A stretch of DNA of 64,000 bases. Origin: Falsiroseomonas bella. Lineage in GTDB: Bacteria > Pseudomonadota > Alphaproteobacteria > Acetobacterales > Acetobacteraceae. The stretch spans positions 744,001-808,000 of the forward strand of contig NZ_QGNA01000001.1 in assembly GCF_003173615.1 (NCBI RefSeq). The letters run 5' to 3'. The notes below the pieces were generated by a model, which searched no databases, was not told where the DNA came from, and was given only the letters and a program-made list of their open reading frames with translations. This document shows positions 53,369 to 64,000 of the stretch, in pieces. The position numbers were made by a program, and so were the translations under genes. Position 1 is the first letter of the stretch; every line of letters begins with the position of its first letter.

Positions 53369-54399
53369 CGGCCTCCCCCCGGTAGCTTCCGCGGATCGAA
53401 GGCGTCGCGCACGGCCTCGCCGACGAAGATCAGCAGCGTCAGCACGCCGCCCAGCACGACGAAGGCGGTGATGCCGAGCCAGGGCGCCTGCAGGTTGTTC
53501 TTGCCCTGCGCGACGAGCTCGCCCAGCGAAGGCGAACCCGGCGGCAGGCCGAAGCCGAGGAAATCCAGGCTCGCCAGCACCGTCACCGAGCCCGACAGGA
53601 TGAAGGGCAGGAAGGTGAGCGTGGCGACCATCGCGTTCGGCAGGATGTGGCGCCACATCACGGTGGTGTCGCTCACCCCCATCGCCTTCGCCGCGCGCAC
53701 ATAGTCGAAGTTGCGCCCGCGCAGGAATTCCGCGCGCACCACGCCCGTCAGCCCCATCCAGGAGAACAGCAGCAGGAAGACCAGCAACGTCCAGAAGCTC
53801 GGCTCGATGATGCTGGCCAGGATGATCAGCAGGTAGAGCTGCGGCATGCCCGACCACACCTCGATGAAGCGCTGGAAGGACAGGTCCACCCAGCCGCCGT
53901 AGTAGCCCTGCACCGCGCCGGCCGCGACGCCGATGATGGAGCTCACGATGGTCAGCGAGAAGCCGAACAGCACGGAGATGCGGAAGCCGTAGATCACCCG
54001 CGCCAGCACGTCCCGCCCCTGGTCGTCCGTGCCGAGCCAGTTGCGTGCCGAGGGCGGCGCCGGCGAAGGCCGGCCGAGATCGCGCACCACCGTGTCGTAT
54101 TTGTAGGGAATCGGCGGCCACAACGCCCAGCCGCCGCGCTCCGCGAACTCGCCGAGCACCGTCGGATCCTTCCAGTCCATCTCGACCGGCAGGCCATCGG
54201 GGATCACGTCGCTCTCGGCATAGCCGACCACGGTCGGGAACAGCCAAGCGCCGTCCACGCGCGCGAGCAGCGGCTTGTCGTTGGCGATGAACTCCGCGAA
54301 CAACGTCAGCACGAAGAGAAGCAGGAACACCCAGAGCGACCAGAAGCCGCGCCGGTTGGCCTTGAAGTTGGCAAGGCGCCGCCGGTTGATGGGGGTCAT
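53365..54399 (-). CDS. yejE: Peptide ABC transporter permease
   Basis: A 344-residue permease of the OppC/DppC class. The N-terminal span (WSLWVFLLLFVLTLFAEFIA) is followed by a long periplasmic segment typical of YejE (KPLLARVDGAWLFPTVVGYA to RNWLGTDDQGRDVLARVIYG), then the permease core with the EAA-loop region in YVRAAKAMGVSDTTVMWRHI. It forms the channel with YejB. The 217-base gap from yejB is filled with hairpins. Confidence 0.92.
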
Positions 54400-54413
54400 G
54401 GTTTGCGCGCTCC

Positions 54414-54593
54414 GCGGGGGCGCTGCCCCCGCACCCCCGCCGGGGAGCTTGAAGCTCCCCGAACCCCCACATTCGCTTTCAACGCCAAGGAGGGAGGGGG
54501 CCTAAAGCCCCCTCCCTCCTTGGCGTTAAATGGATGCAGGTCCAGGAAGCTCAGCTTCCTGGCGGGGGGTGCAGGGGGGCAGAGCCCCCCTGC
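54414..54593. repeat. Cluster of five hairpins between yejB and yejE (REP-like)
   Basis: Five perfect inverted repeats occur in 180 bases: 54414-54421/54425-54432 (8 bp), 54441-54448/54454-54461 (8 bp), 54481-54501/54507-54527 (21 bp with a 5-base loop), 54542-54549/54555-54562 (8 bp) and 54571-54580/54584-54593 (10 bp). The G-run/C-run style resembles palindromic intergenic repeats scattered in GC-rich alphaproteobacteria. Being inside an operon, it could stabilise mRNA ends or attenuate yejEF. Confidence 0.8.
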
Positions 54594-54616
54594 GGGCGCA
54601 TCAACCATCACCCCGT

Positions 54617-55738
54617 TCACCGCCGCGCCTCGAAGTCGATGCGCGGATCCACGACGGTGTACATCACGTCGCCGACGATCTGCATGATCAGCCCGAGCAG
54701 GGTGAAGATGTAGAGCGTGGCGAACATGATCGGGTAGTCACGTCGGATCGCCGCTTCGAAGCCCAGCAGCCCGAGGCCGTCCAGGCTGAACACGATCTCG
54801 ACCAGCAGCGCGCCGGTGAAGAGGATGCCGATGAAGGCCGCCGGGAAGCCCGCGATGATCAGCAGCATCGCGTTGCGGAAGACGTGGCCGTACAGCACGC
54901 GCGTCTCGTTGTTCCCCTTGGCGCGCGCCGTGACGACGTATTGCTTGCCGATCTCGTCGAGGAAGCTGTTCTTGGTCAGCATGGTCAGCCCGGCGAAGCC
55001 GCCGATCACCAGGGCCAGCGTCGGCAGCGCCATGTGCCAGAAATAGTCGAGCGCGCGATCCCAGAATGGCCAGGTCTCGCTGCCCGGAGAGGCCAGGCCG
55101 CGCAGCGGGAACCACTGGAAGAAGGACCCGCCGGCGAACAGCACCACCAGCAGGATGGCGAAGAGGAAGCCCGGGATCGCATAGCCCACCAGCACCACGC
55201 CGGATGTCGCGACATCGAAGCGCGTGCCGTCCTTCACCGCCTTGCGGATGCCGAGCGGGATGGAGACCAGGTAGATGATCAGCGTGGACCAGAGGCCGAG
55301 GCTGACGGAGACCGGCATCTTCTCCAGGATGAGGTCCACCACCGGGCGGTCCTGGAACAGGCTGCGGCCGAAGTCGAAGGTCAGGTAGCCGCCCAGCATC
55401 TCCATGAAGCGCACATGCGCCGGCTTGTCGAAGCCGAACATGCGCTCGATCTCGGCGACGATGTTGGGGTCGAGGCCACGTGCGCCGCGATAGGTGCCGA
55501 CGGGGCCGCCGCCCGCATCGCCACCCGCCGCCGCCGTCGGCCCGCCGCCGGGCTGGCGCGTCTCGCCGCCGCCCTCGCCGGTGAGGCGCCCGAGCGTCTG
55601 CCCCTCGCCACGCAGCTCCGCCAGCATCTGCTCCACCGGCCCGCCCGGCGCGAACTGCACCACGGCGAAGTTGATCAGGATGATGCCGAGCAGCGTCGGC
55701 ACCACCAGGATCAGGCGGCGGAGGATATAGGCGGCCAT
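54617..55738 (-). CDS. yejB: Peptide ABC transporter permease
   Basis: A 373-residue permease of the OppB/DppB class starting [21 protein letters not shown] low-complexity Gly/Ala/Thr-rich insert (about residues 42-85) precedes the conserved periplasmic [20 protein letters not shown]. The core has five further spans and the EAA-type loop [20 protein letters not shown]. It pairs with YejE. The gene follows yejA by 60 bases. Confidence 0.92.
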   Translation of the reverse strand: MAAYILRRLILVVPTLLGIILINFAVVQFAPGGPVEQMLAELRGEGQTLGRLTGEGGGETRQPGGGPTAAAGGDAGGGPVGTYRGARGLDPNIVAEIERMFGFDKPAHVRFMEMLGGYLTFDFGRSLFQDRPVVDLILEKMPVSVSLGLWSTLIIYLVSIPLGIRKAVKDGTRFDVATSGVVLVGYAIPGFLFAILLVVLFAGGSFFQWFPLRGLASPGSETWPFWDRALDYFWHMALPTLALVIGGFAGLTMLTKNSFLDEIGKQYVVTARAKGNNETRVLYGHVFRNAMLLIIAGFPAAFIGILFTGALLVEIVFSLDGLGLLGFEAAIRRDYPIMFATLYIFTLLGLIMQIVGDVMYTVVDPRIDFEARR

Positions 55739-55798
55739 CTCAGCCCGTGGGCGCGGCCCGGCGCGCGCCGGGCAAGGACGGGGGCGCGCGCATGCGGC

Positions 55799-57649
55799 TC
55801 AGAGCGTCCGGCGGGCTTCGGCGAGCGCGCGTTCCTTCGCCGGGTCGACCCACCAGGTGTCGAGGCCGATGTCGAAGCGCGGATTGCGCGGCGGGCGCCC
55901 GAACTTGTCCCAGTAGGCGACGCGGAAGCTCTGGATGTGCCAGTGCGGGATGAGGAAGTCGTGGGCCAGCAGCACGCGGTCGAGCGCACGGGTGCGCGCG
56001 ACCAATTCCTCCCGGTCGGGCGCGTTGATCACCAGCTCCACCAGCGCGTCGATCGCCGGATCGCAGATGCCGGAGGCGTTGCGGCTGCCTTCCTCCCGCG
56101 CCTTGGCGCAGGTGAAGAAGTCGCGCTGCTCGTTGCCGGGCGAGAGGCTCTGGCCCTGGCCGCCCACCGTCATGTCGTAGTCGAAGCTGTCCATGCGGCG
56201 CTGGTACTGAGCCGGGTCCACCGTGCGGACGTTCACGGTCATGCCGACGCGCTGCAGCGCCTGCACATAGGGCAGCGCCACGCGCTCGAAGGTGGGGGAG
56301 ACGAGCAGGATCTCGAACTCGAAGGGGCGGCCCTGGGCGTTCACCAGGCGGCGGTCCTGCACGCGCCAGCCCGCCTGCTGCAGCAGCCCGAGCGCGCGGC
56401 GAAGCCCCTCGCGGTTGTTGCCTGAGCCGTCCGTCACGGGCAGCCGGAATTCGGTCGTGAAGACGCTGTCCGGGATGCGCCCCCGAAAACCTTCCAGGAT
56501 CTCCTTCTCGCGCCCTTGCGGCAGGCCGGAGGAAGCAAGCTCGGAATTGCTGAAGTAGCTGTTGGTGCGGGTATAGGCACCGTAGAAGATGTTGGCGTTC
56601 ATCCACTCGAAGTCGAACAGCTCGACCAGGGCGCGGCGCACGCGCTGGTCCTGGAACAGCGGCCGGCGCAGGTTGACGATGAAGGCCTGCATGCCGGTCG
56701 GCAGCTCGTGGCGGATCTCCTCGAGCTTCACCAGGCCGGCGCGGCGCGCGGGGAAGTCGTAGCCCGTGGCCCAGTCGCGCGCGACGTTCTCGGTTCGGAA
56801 GTCGATCTGGCCGGCCTTGAAGGCCTCAAGGGCGACGGTGTTGTCGCGGAAATACTCGAACCGCGTCACGTCGAAATTCTGCGTGCCGCGCATCGCCGGG
56901 ATGTCCTTCGCCCACCAGTCCGCGACGCGGCGATAGACGATGCTGCGTCCCGCGTCGAAGCGCTCGATCCGGTAGGGGCCGGAGCCGAGCGGCGCTTCCA
57001 GGATCGGGCGCGTGAAGTCGCGGCCTTCCCACCAATGCTTCGGCAGCACCATCAGCTGCCCCAGGATCAGCGCCAGCTCGCGGTTCTCATCCGTGCGGAA
57101 GCGGAAGGTGACGCGATGCGGCGTCTCGGCCACGGCCTCGGTCACGTCGGCGTAGTAGGCGCGGAAGAAGGGGCGGCCGTGCTGGCGCAGCGTCTCGAAG
57201 CTCCAGACGACGTCCTCGGCCGTCAGCGGCCGGCCATCATGCCAGCGCGCGGCCGGGTTCAGCGCGAAGGTGACGCCCTTGCGGTCCGCCGGCAGGTCGA
57301 TCCATTGCGCGAGATAGGGGTATTCGGTGCTCGCCTCGTCGGCGCTCTCCTTGAGCAGAGTGTCGTAGATCAGCGTCGAGCCGACGCCGGCCGTGCCGCG
57401 GATGATGAAGGGGTTGAAGCTGTCGAAGCTGCCGAGCGCCCAGCGCGCGATCTCGCCGCCCTTCGGCGCCTCCGGGTTTACCCAGGGGAAGTGGGTGAAG
57501 TCGGCCGGCAGTTGCGGCTCGCCCAGCAGGGACAGCGCATGGGTCCGCACCGCCTGGCCGGGGGTGCCGCCCGCGGGTGTGACGGCACGGGCGGCGGCCG
57601 GCACGAGGCCGAGCGCAAGGGACAGCGAAAGCAGGTCTCGGCGTCGCAT
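55799..57649 (-). CDS. yejA: Peptide ABC transporter substrate-binding protein
   Basis: A 616-residue periplasmic binding protein of SBP family 5. The N-terminus (MRRRDLLSLSLALGLVPAAA) is a signal sequence with an RR pair, so Sec or Tat export is possible. The mature part includes ADFTHFPWVNPEAPKGGEIA, the typical YejA opening, then SFDSFNPFIIRGT, WHDGRPLTAEDVVWSFETL and LGSGPYRIERFDAGRSIVY. It delivers oligopeptides to YejBEF. It is the first yej gene, 44 bases after hisN. Confidence 0.93.
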   Translation of the reverse strand: MRRRDLLSLSLALGLVPAAARAVTPAGGTPGQAVRTHALSLLGEPQLPADFTHFPWVNPEAPKGGEIARWALGSFDSFNPFIIRGTAGVGSTLIYDTLLKESADEASTEYPYLAQWIDLPADRKGVTFALNPAARWHDGRPLTAEDVVWSFETLRQHGRPFFRAYYADVTEAVAETPHRVTFRFRTDENRELALILGQLMVLPKHWWEGRDFTRPILEAPLGSGPYRIERFDAGRSIVYRRVADWWAKDIPAMRGTQNFDVTRFEYFRDNTVALEAFKAGQIDFRTENVARDWATGYDFPARRAGLVKLEEIRHELPTGMQAFIVNLRRPLFQDQRVRRALVELFDFEWMNANIFYGAYTRTNSYFSNSELASSGLPQGREKEILEGFRGRIPDSVFTTEFRLPVTDGSGNNREGLRRALGLLQQAGWRVQDRRLVNAQGRPFEFEILLVSPTFERVALPYVQALQRVGMTVNVRTVDPAQYQRRMDSFDYDMTVGGQGQSLSPGNEQRDFFTCAKAREEGSRNASGICDPAIDALVELVINAPDREELVARTRALDRVLLAHDFLIPHWHIQSFRVAYWDKFGRPPRNPRFDIGLDTWWVDPAKERALAEARRTL

Positions 57650-57693
57650 GGCCGAGAGTGTGGGGACGCGCCGCGCCCGCGGCAACAGCGCCG

Positions 57694-58479
57694 TCACAAG
57701 TCGAGCAGGGCGGAAACTTCCGGCAACAGCGCCGGGTCTCCCACCGCGAGCACGGTGCCGTCCCCATCGAGCCGCAGCGGCCGCCCGGCCCAGTCGGTGC
57801 ACCGCCCGCCGGCACCCTCCACCACCGGGACCAGGGCGGCCCAGTCCCAGGGCTTCATCGTCGCGTCCACCACCACGTCCACCAGGCCCAGCGCCAGCAG
57901 GCCATAGGCGTAGCAGTCGCCGCCCCAGGTGGTCCGCCGAGCCGCTTCCTTCACGGCGGCGAAGCGCGGCGCGGTGGCCGCATCGAATATGTCGGGCGAG
58001 GTGCAGGACAGCTCGGCCTCGGCAAGACTGGCGCAGGGCCGGCAGCGCGGCGTGCCGCCGAAGCGGGAGGCGAAGCGGGTCGGCTCCCCGGCGATGCCGA
58101 TCCAGCGTTCCCCGGTCGTCGGCTGGTCGATGATGCCAAGGACGGGGGCGCCGCGATGCAGCAGGCCGATCAGCGTGCCGAACAGCGGTCGGCCGGTGAC
58201 GAAGGCGCGCGTGCCGTCGATCGGGTCGAGCACCCAGACCCAATCGGCATCCGCGCGTTCCTCGCCATATTCCTCGCCGATCACCCCATGATCGGGCAGG
58301 CGATGCGCCAGAAGCCCGCGGATCGCCCGCTCCGCGGCCTTGTCGGCCTCGGTGACGGGGCTGGCGTCGCCCTTGGCTTCGACCAGCAGGGCCGAGCGGA
58401 ACAGCGGGCGGATCACCTGCCCCGCCAGGTCGGCCGCTTCCTCCGCGATAGCGAGGAAGTCGGCGGCCTGCGCCGTCAC
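57694..58479 (-). CDS. hisN: Histidinol-phosphatase, inositol monophosphatase family
   Basis: A 261-residue magnesium-dependent phosphatase of the IMPase family. Metal-binding motifs are GEEYGEE, VLDPIDGTRAF and the C-terminal WDWAALVPVVEGAGG; GGDCYAYGLLALGLVDVVV is typical of the HisN subgroup, which dephosphorylates histidinol phosphate in histidine synthesis. Inositol or PAP phosphatase activity cannot be fully excluded. It lies 22 bases after the cytochrome c gene and 44 before yejA. Confidence 0.87.
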   Translation of the reverse strand: MTAQAADFLAIAEEAADLAGQVIRPLFRSALLVEAKGDASPVTEADKAAERAIRGLLAHRLPDHGVIGEEYGEERADADWVWVLDPIDGTRAFVTGRPLFGTLIGLLHRGAPVLGIIDQPTTGERWIGIAGEPTRFASRFGGTPRCRPCASLAEAELSCTSPDIFDAATAPRFAAVKEAARRTTWGGDCYAYGLLALGLVDVVVDATMKPWDWAALVPVVEGAGGRCTDWAGRPLRLDGDGTVLAVGDPALLPEVSALLDL

Positions 58480-58501
58480 GCCCGCCGGCCCGGCCGCGCC
58501 C

Positions 58502-59038
58502 TCAGGGCAGCGGCTTCGGATTGTCGTCCAGCGAGCGCAGGAAGGCGATGACGTCGGCGCGCTGCTGAAGGTTGCGCAGGCCGGCGAAGGCCATGCGCGT
58601 GCCCGGCATCGCCTCGCGCGGGTTCGCGATGAAGGCGTTCAGCGCCTCGTAGTCCCACGGCTTGTCGGCCAGGGCGCGGTTCGCCGGCGAATAGTTGAAG
58701 CCCTGCGCATGCGCATGCGGCCCGCCGACGACGCCCCAGAGGTTCGGCCCGACGCCGTTCGGCCCGCCCTTGGCGAAGTTGTGGCAGGAAGCGCAGAGGC
58801 GCTGCGCCAGCTGGCGGCCACTATCCACATTGGCCGCGGCCAGGAGCGGCCCGACCGGCTCGAGCGCCGGAGCGGCCGGCGTCGCCGGCGTGGCAGCCGG
58901 GGGCGGCGCGCCCGTTGCGATCGCCGCCTCGTATTGATGCGGCGGCGAGACCAGGAACTTGCCGACCAGGCCCGCGACCATGAAGGTGATGCCCGCGGTC
59001 AGCACCGCGGCCGCGGCCTTGTTGAATTCCAGACTCAT
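58502..59038 (-). CDS. Membrane-anchored cytochrome c (CycM/c552-like)
   Basis: A 178-residue class I cytochrome c. The N-terminus holds one hydrophobic span (AAAAVLTAGITFMVAGLVG) that acts as membrane anchor or uncleaved signal. A Pro/Ala-rich linker follows, then the haem-binding C82-x-x-C85-H86 (CASCHN), and an axial methionine in MPGTRMAFAGL. This is the layout of the CycM-type cytochrome c that passes electrons from the bc1 complex to the aa3 oxidase in alphaproteobacteria. It is divergent from pheA (217-base gap with no other feature noticed). Confidence 0.9.
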   Translation of the reverse strand: MSLEFNKAAAAVLTAGITFMVAGLVGKFLVSPPHQYEAAIATGAPPPAATPATPAAPALEPVGPLLAAANVDSGRQLAQRLCASCHNFAKGGPNGVGPNLWGVVGGPHAHAQGFNYSPANRALADKPWDYEALNAFIANPREAMPGTRMAFAGLRNLQQRADVIAFLRSLDDNPKPLP

Positions 59039-59255
59039 CCCGGATGCCACCCTTCCCGAACGCGGCCCCGCTGCCTTGCCGCCCGTCCCGGCTGCCGCGC
59101 AGGACGGAGCCGCTGGCCGGGCTGCGCCGGCAGGCTTGCGCCGGGGCCAACGTGCCGTAAAACCGCGCGGAACATAGAGGCGGTGCGAAACCTCGACAAC
59201 CCGCCCGCCCGCCGAACGCGCGGCCGCGTCGCCGCCCAGCGCCCACAGGACAGAA

Positions 59256-60152
59256 ATGGACAGCACCGCCGCCGCCCCGCGCCAGACCGCTTCGCCGGAG
59301 GGTGGCCAGATCATCGCCTTCCAGGGCATGCCCGGCGCCTATTCGGACCTGTCCTGCCGGCACGCCTATCCGGGATGGACCACCCTGCCCTGTGCCTCCT
59401 TCGAGGCGGCGATGCAGGCGGTGCGCGAAGGCCGCGCCGCGCTCGCCATGCTGCCCTGCGAGAACTCGCTGGCAGGCCGCGTGCCCGACATCCACCGCCT
59501 GCTGCCCGATTCCGGCCTGCATGTCGTCGGCGAGCATTTCCAGCGCGTCGAGCACTGCCTGCTCGCGCCGAAGGGCGCCAGCATCGCCACGCTGAAGCGT
59601 GCGCACAGCCATCCGATGGCGCTCGGCCAGGTGCTGCGGGTGCTGAAGGAGCTCGACCTGCAGGCGGTGATCGAGGCCGACACCGCCGGCGCCGCGAAGC
59701 TGATCGCGGAGCGCGGCGGCATCGAGGACGCGGCGATCGCGAGCGAGCTCGCCGCGGCGGTCTACGGGCTCGAGATCCTGCGCCGCAACGTCGAGGACGA
59801 GGCGCACAACACCACGCGCTTCTACGTCATGTCCCGCACCCCCCTCTCGCCGCCCTATGGCGAGGGCCACTGGGTGACCAGCTTCGTCTTCCGCGTCCGC
59901 AACATCCCCGCCGCGCTCTACAAGGCGCTCGGCGGCTTCGCGACCAACGGCGTGAACATGACCAAGCTCGAGAGCTACATGGTCAACGGCGAGTTCACCG
60001 CGACGCAGTTCCTGGCCGATGTGGACGGCAAGCCGGACGAGCCGGCGCTGGCGCGCGCGCTGGAGGAACTGGCCTTCTTCTCGGCCGACCTGCGCATCCT
60101 CGGCACCTATCCCGCGCACCCCTACCGGCTGGCGCAGCGCGAGGGGAACTGA
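59256..60152 (+). CDS. pheA: Prephenate dehydratase
   Basis: A 298-residue monofunctional prephenate dehydratase that converts prephenate to phenylpyruvate in phenylalanine synthesis. The catalytic domain has IAFQGMPGAYSDLSC, LPCENSLAGRVPDIHRLL and the TRF motif in HNTTRFYVM. A C-terminal ACT domain (TSFVFRVRNIPAALYKALGG, then the regulatory ESYMVNGEFTATQF, a variant of ESRP) should bind phenylalanine for feedback inhibition. There is no chorismate mutase domain, unlike E. coli PheA. Confidence 0.94.
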   Translation: MDSTAAAPRQTASPEGGQIIAFQGMPGAYSDLSCRHAYPGWTTLPCASFEAAMQAVREGRAALAMLPCENSLAGRVPDIHRLLPDSGLHVVGEHFQRVEHCLLAPKGASIATLKRAHSHPMALGQVLRVLKELDLQAVIEADTAGAAKLIAERGGIEDAAIASELAAAVYGLEILRRNVEDEAHNTTRFYVMSRTPLSPPYGEGHWVTSFVFRVRNIPAALYKALGGFATNGVNMTKLESYMVNGEFTATQFLADVDGKPDEPALARALEELAFFSADLRILGTYPAHPYRLAQREGN

Positions 60153-60179
60153 GGCGCCCCGTCCGACGGGAGCTCCGCG

Positions 60180-60500
60180 CTACCAGTAGAAGCCCTGCGG
60201 GCGCACGCGCTCCACGCCGCCGCTGCGGATCACGCCGCGGCGCCGCAGGCAGGCGTCGAAGGCGTTCGATTCCGCCTCCACCGCCATCGCGGTCAGCCTG
60301 TCCTCCTGCGTGCGGTTGCTCGGGTTCATCTCGCGCCAGACATTGCGCACCGACGGGTCGCGCCGCGCCTCCTGCCGGCATTCCGCCACGACGGGATCGT
60401 TCGGCAGTTCCGCCGCGACGCGCCGCTCCTCCGGCGTGCTGCCACAGCCAGCGGCCAGAAGCGCCGGCAGCGCCAGCGCGAGCAGGGTTGCGCGCATCAT
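60180..60500 (-). CDS. Small lipoprotein of unknown function
   Basis: A 106-residue protein with a lipoprotein signal peptide: MMRATLLALALPALLAAGC ends in a lipobox with cysteine 19. The mature part is charged (VAECRQEARRDPSVRNVWRE then NRTQEDRLTAMAVEAESNAF) and contains two more cysteines that could form a disulfide. No family was recognised with confidence. Its start overlaps the nudC stop by four bases (ATGA), so the two are co-translated; it converges on pheA. Confidence 0.75.
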   Translation of the reverse strand: MMRATLLALALPALLAAGCGSTPEERRVAAELPNDPVVAECRQEARRDPSVRNVWREMNPSNRTQEDRLTAMAVEAESNAFDACLRRRGVIRSGGVERVRPQGFYW

Positions 60501-61426
60501 GTCCCGGCCTCCAGCCAGTCCTCGATCAGCCGCCGCGCGATGGAATCGACCCGCGGCAGGGAGAAGCCGAGCGCCTGGTGGTTGCGCAGCTCCGCGCGGG
60601 AGAACCAGCGCGCGTCCTTGAGCTCCTCCGGGTCGATCCGGATCGCCTCGGTCAGGCCCTCGGCGTGGAAGCCGATCATGATGGAGGAGGGGAAGGGCCA
60701 GGGCTGGGAGGAATGATAGGCGACCTCGCCCACCGCGACGCCCGCCTCCTCCATCACCTCGCGCCGCACCGCCTCCTCGAAGCTTTCGCCCGGCTCCACG
60801 AAGCCGGCCAGCGTCGAATACATCGTCACGTTCGGGAAGCGGTGCGAGTGGCCGAGCAGGCAATGGTCGCCGCGCACCACCAGCATGATCACCGCGGGGT
60901 CGGTGCGGGGGAAATGCTGCGTGTTGCAGCCGGTGCAGACCATCGCATGGCCGGCGCTGCGCGGTGCGCAGGGGGCGCCGCAGGCGCCGCAGAAGCGGTG
61001 CCGGGTGCGCCAGTGCATCATGCCGCGGGCATGCGCCAGCACGCTGGCCTCGCCGGGCGGCAGCAGCCCGGCCACCTGCCGCAGGTCGGCGAAGCTGCCC
61101 ATGCCCTCGGGCAGCAGCGGCAGCGGGTCCTCGGCGGCCGAGCAGTCCACGGCGAAGACCGGCCGCTTCTCCCACAGGCCGAGGAAGGCCCAGGGGCCGT
61201 CCTGCATGCGCAACGCCTCGGCGGCCTCGGCGGTGAGCAGCACGGCCTCGGGATGGCCGTCCTCCACGCCTTTCATCAGGTTGCGGCTGCGCCAGACGGG
61301 GGCGAAGAGCGTCTCGGGGTCGGCCAGGGTCTGGTGGATCCAGTCCGCGTCCTCGCGCAGGTGGCCGGCGCGGTCGAGGGGACTGCCGGTATAGGCGTTG
61401 GGCCGGCTGGCGGGGATCGAGAGCAT
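60497..61426 (-). CDS. nudC: NAD(+) diphosphatase / NAD-capped RNA hydrolase
   Basis: A 309-residue NudC, which hydrolyses NADH to NMNH and AMP and removes NAD caps from RNA. It has the zinc ribbon (FCGACGAPC then VCTGCNTQHFPR), the Nudix box GFVEPGESFEE with REVMEEAG, and the NudC-specific SQPWPFPSS just after it. The N-terminal domain (PAVIMLVV preceded by the zinc ribbon) follows the usual order. It is co-translated with the downstream lipoprotein gene. Confidence 0.94.
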   Translation of the reverse strand: MLSIPASRPNAYTGSPLDRAGHLREDADWIHQTLADPETLFAPVWRSRNLMKGVEDGHPEAVLLTAEAAEALRMQDGPWAFLGLWEKRPVFAVDCSAAEDPLPLLPEGMGSFADLRQVAGLLPPGEASVLAHARGMMHWRTRHRFCGACGAPCAPRSAGHAMVCTGCNTQHFPRTDPAVIMLVVRGDHCLLGHSHRFPNVTMYSTLAGFVEPGESFEEAVRREVMEEAGVAVGEVAYHSSQPWPFPSSIMIGFHAEGLTEAIRIDPEELKDARWFSRAELRNHQALGFSLPRVDSIARRLIEDWLEAGT

Positions 61427-61521
61427 GCGCCCGGTGATGTGCCATGCGGCCCTTGGGCCGGCAACCGCGGGCGTGGCGGGAGACTTCCGGGATCGGCTAT
61501 TCTCGGCCAGCGGAGGCGAGC

Positions 61522-61989
61522 ATGCCCGACGACCTCTATGACCGTGACTTCGTCGCCTGGGCCCAGGCCCAGGCCGATCGCCTGCGCCGGGTCGCTGCCG
61601 GCGAACGGGTGAACGATCTCGATTGGGCGAATGTCATCGAGGAGATCGAGACCTCGGGGCGGAGCGAGGTCCAGGCTGTGGCGTCGCTGCTCGAGCAGGG
61701 GCTGATCCACGCGATGAAGGTCGCGGCTTGGCCGGACCACCCCGCCGCCGGGCACTGGCGCGGCGAAGTCCGGACCTTCCTGAACAACGCGCTCAGACGC
61801 TTCACACCCAGCATGCGGCAGCTTCTGGACCTGCCGGGAATCCATGCCGACGCGCTGGATGCCGTGCTGGAGATGGACATGGGCCAGCCGCCGATGGCGC
61901 TGCGCGCCGATACCGACCTGACCCTGGATGAGTTGCTTTCGCGCGACCTGCGCCCGGATGCGCTGGTGGCCCGGCTGCGCAAGGGCTGA
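61522..61989 (+). CDS. DUF29 family protein
   Basis: A 155-residue protein of the DUF29 family: YDRDFVAWAQAQADRLRR at the N-terminus and LDWANVIEEIETSGRSEVQA, both characteristic, followed by a helical C-terminal half. The function is unknown; DUF29 genes are abundant in cyanobacteria and Acetobacteraceae and are thought to be all-helical. GGAGG lies 5 bases before the ATG. It is followed directly by the ffs promoter. Confidence 0.88.
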   Translation: MPDDLYDRDFVAWAQAQADRLRRVAAGERVNDLDWANVIEEIETSGRSEVQAVASLLEQGLIHAMKVAAWPDHPAAGHWRGEVRTFLNNALRRFTPSMRQLLDLPGIHADALDAVLEMDMGQPPMALRADTDLTLDELLSRDLRPDALVARLRKG

Positions 61990-61999
61990 TCCCTGACCA

Positions 62000-62028
62000 T
62001 TGCCCCAGGACGCCCGAACCCCGATATT
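62000..62028 (+). promoter_or_regulatory. Promoter of the 4.5S RNA gene
   Basis: TTGCCC, 17 bases, then GATATT. The -10 box ends 6 bases before the predicted 5' end of the RNA at about 62035, the right distance for a start site. Confidence 0.6.
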
Positions 62029-62034
62029 GGGGGC

Positions 62035-62130
62035 GGAAGGTCGGCGACGGACGTGCCCCTCGCCAACCCGGTCAGGTCCGGAAGGAAGCAGCCGTAACGA
62101 GTTCTCGCGCGGGTCGCCCGCCGGCCTTCC
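62035..62130 (+). ncRNA. ffs: Signal recognition particle 4.5S RNA
   Basis: Small SRP RNA, which binds Ffh to target nascent membrane proteins. The universally conserved domain IV is present at 62071-62093 (GTCAGGTCCGGAAGGAAGC followed by AGCC), with the GGAA tetraloop and the asymmetric loop around CAGG and AGCAG. The ends pair over 12 bases (62035-62046 with 62119-62130, one G-T). A matching promoter is directly upstream and CCTTTTCCC follows, where transcription may end. The ffs-dnaX order is common in bacteria. Confidence 0.93.
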
Positions 62131-62183
62131 ACCCGGCCTTTTCCCACCCTGGCCCGACCGGCCCCCTCAGCGATCCCGGACCG

Positions 62184-64000
<1,817 letters not shown>

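Overview
The window is very GC-rich chromosomal DNA, most likely from an alphaproteobacterium of the Acetobacteraceae (Roseomonas-like). This is inferred from the gene order rne / amidase / mrcA / prfB, an RNase E with a long acidic insertion and a GWW tail, the complete yejABEF block, a DUF29 gene and an ffs-dnaX pair. No tRNA, rRNA, insertion sequence, integrase or CRISPR array was seen.

Layout. 1-3640: end of an acyl-CoA synthetase, an NTF2-fold protein, a 24-codon microORF behind a perfect Shine-Dalgarno, a class II aldolase and a Bug/TctC binding protein. 3699-13107: housekeeping cell-wall and RNA genes (prfB, mrcA and an amidase on the minus strand; rne divergent on the plus strand) and a CtBP-type dehydrogenase. 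13339-48239: a large surface-glycan and lipid locus. 48373-51761: an M17 aminopeptidase with a compositionally foreign 3' end, a MarR-type regulator, a hydroxyacid reductase and a small membrane protein. 51758-59038 (minus): yejABEF, hisN and a membrane-anchored cytochrome c. 59256-64000: pheA, a lipoprotein, nudC, a DUF29 gene, 4.5S RNA (ffs) and the start of dnaX.

The most interesting part is 13339-48239. A fully reducing type I PKS (KS-AT-DH-degenerate MT-ER-KR-ACP, no thioesterase) is followed by a PLP alpha-oxoamine synthase and a GNAT-like acyltransferase. This is the logic expected for a sphingoid-like aminolipid: a reduced acyl chain is built, released by decarboxylative condensation with an amino acid, and possibly N-acylated. 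Next come a KpsS/LipB-like capsule protein, three GT4 glycosyltransferases, a GDP-mannose 3,5-epimerase with all four plant-enzyme catalytic residues, a nucleotide-sugar dehydrogenase, a 709-aa GT-A-like protein, several methyltransferases, a TPR-radical SAM protein, a Nudix hydrolase and a KpsM/KpsT-type ABC exporter. I infer an exported, heavily methylated polysaccharide containing rare sugars, possibly on a PKS-derived aminolipid anchor. In the same locus lies a 964-aa protein of eight ~118-residue repeats, six of them exactly 354 nt long and nearly identical.

Functions are read from motifs only; no database search was possible.
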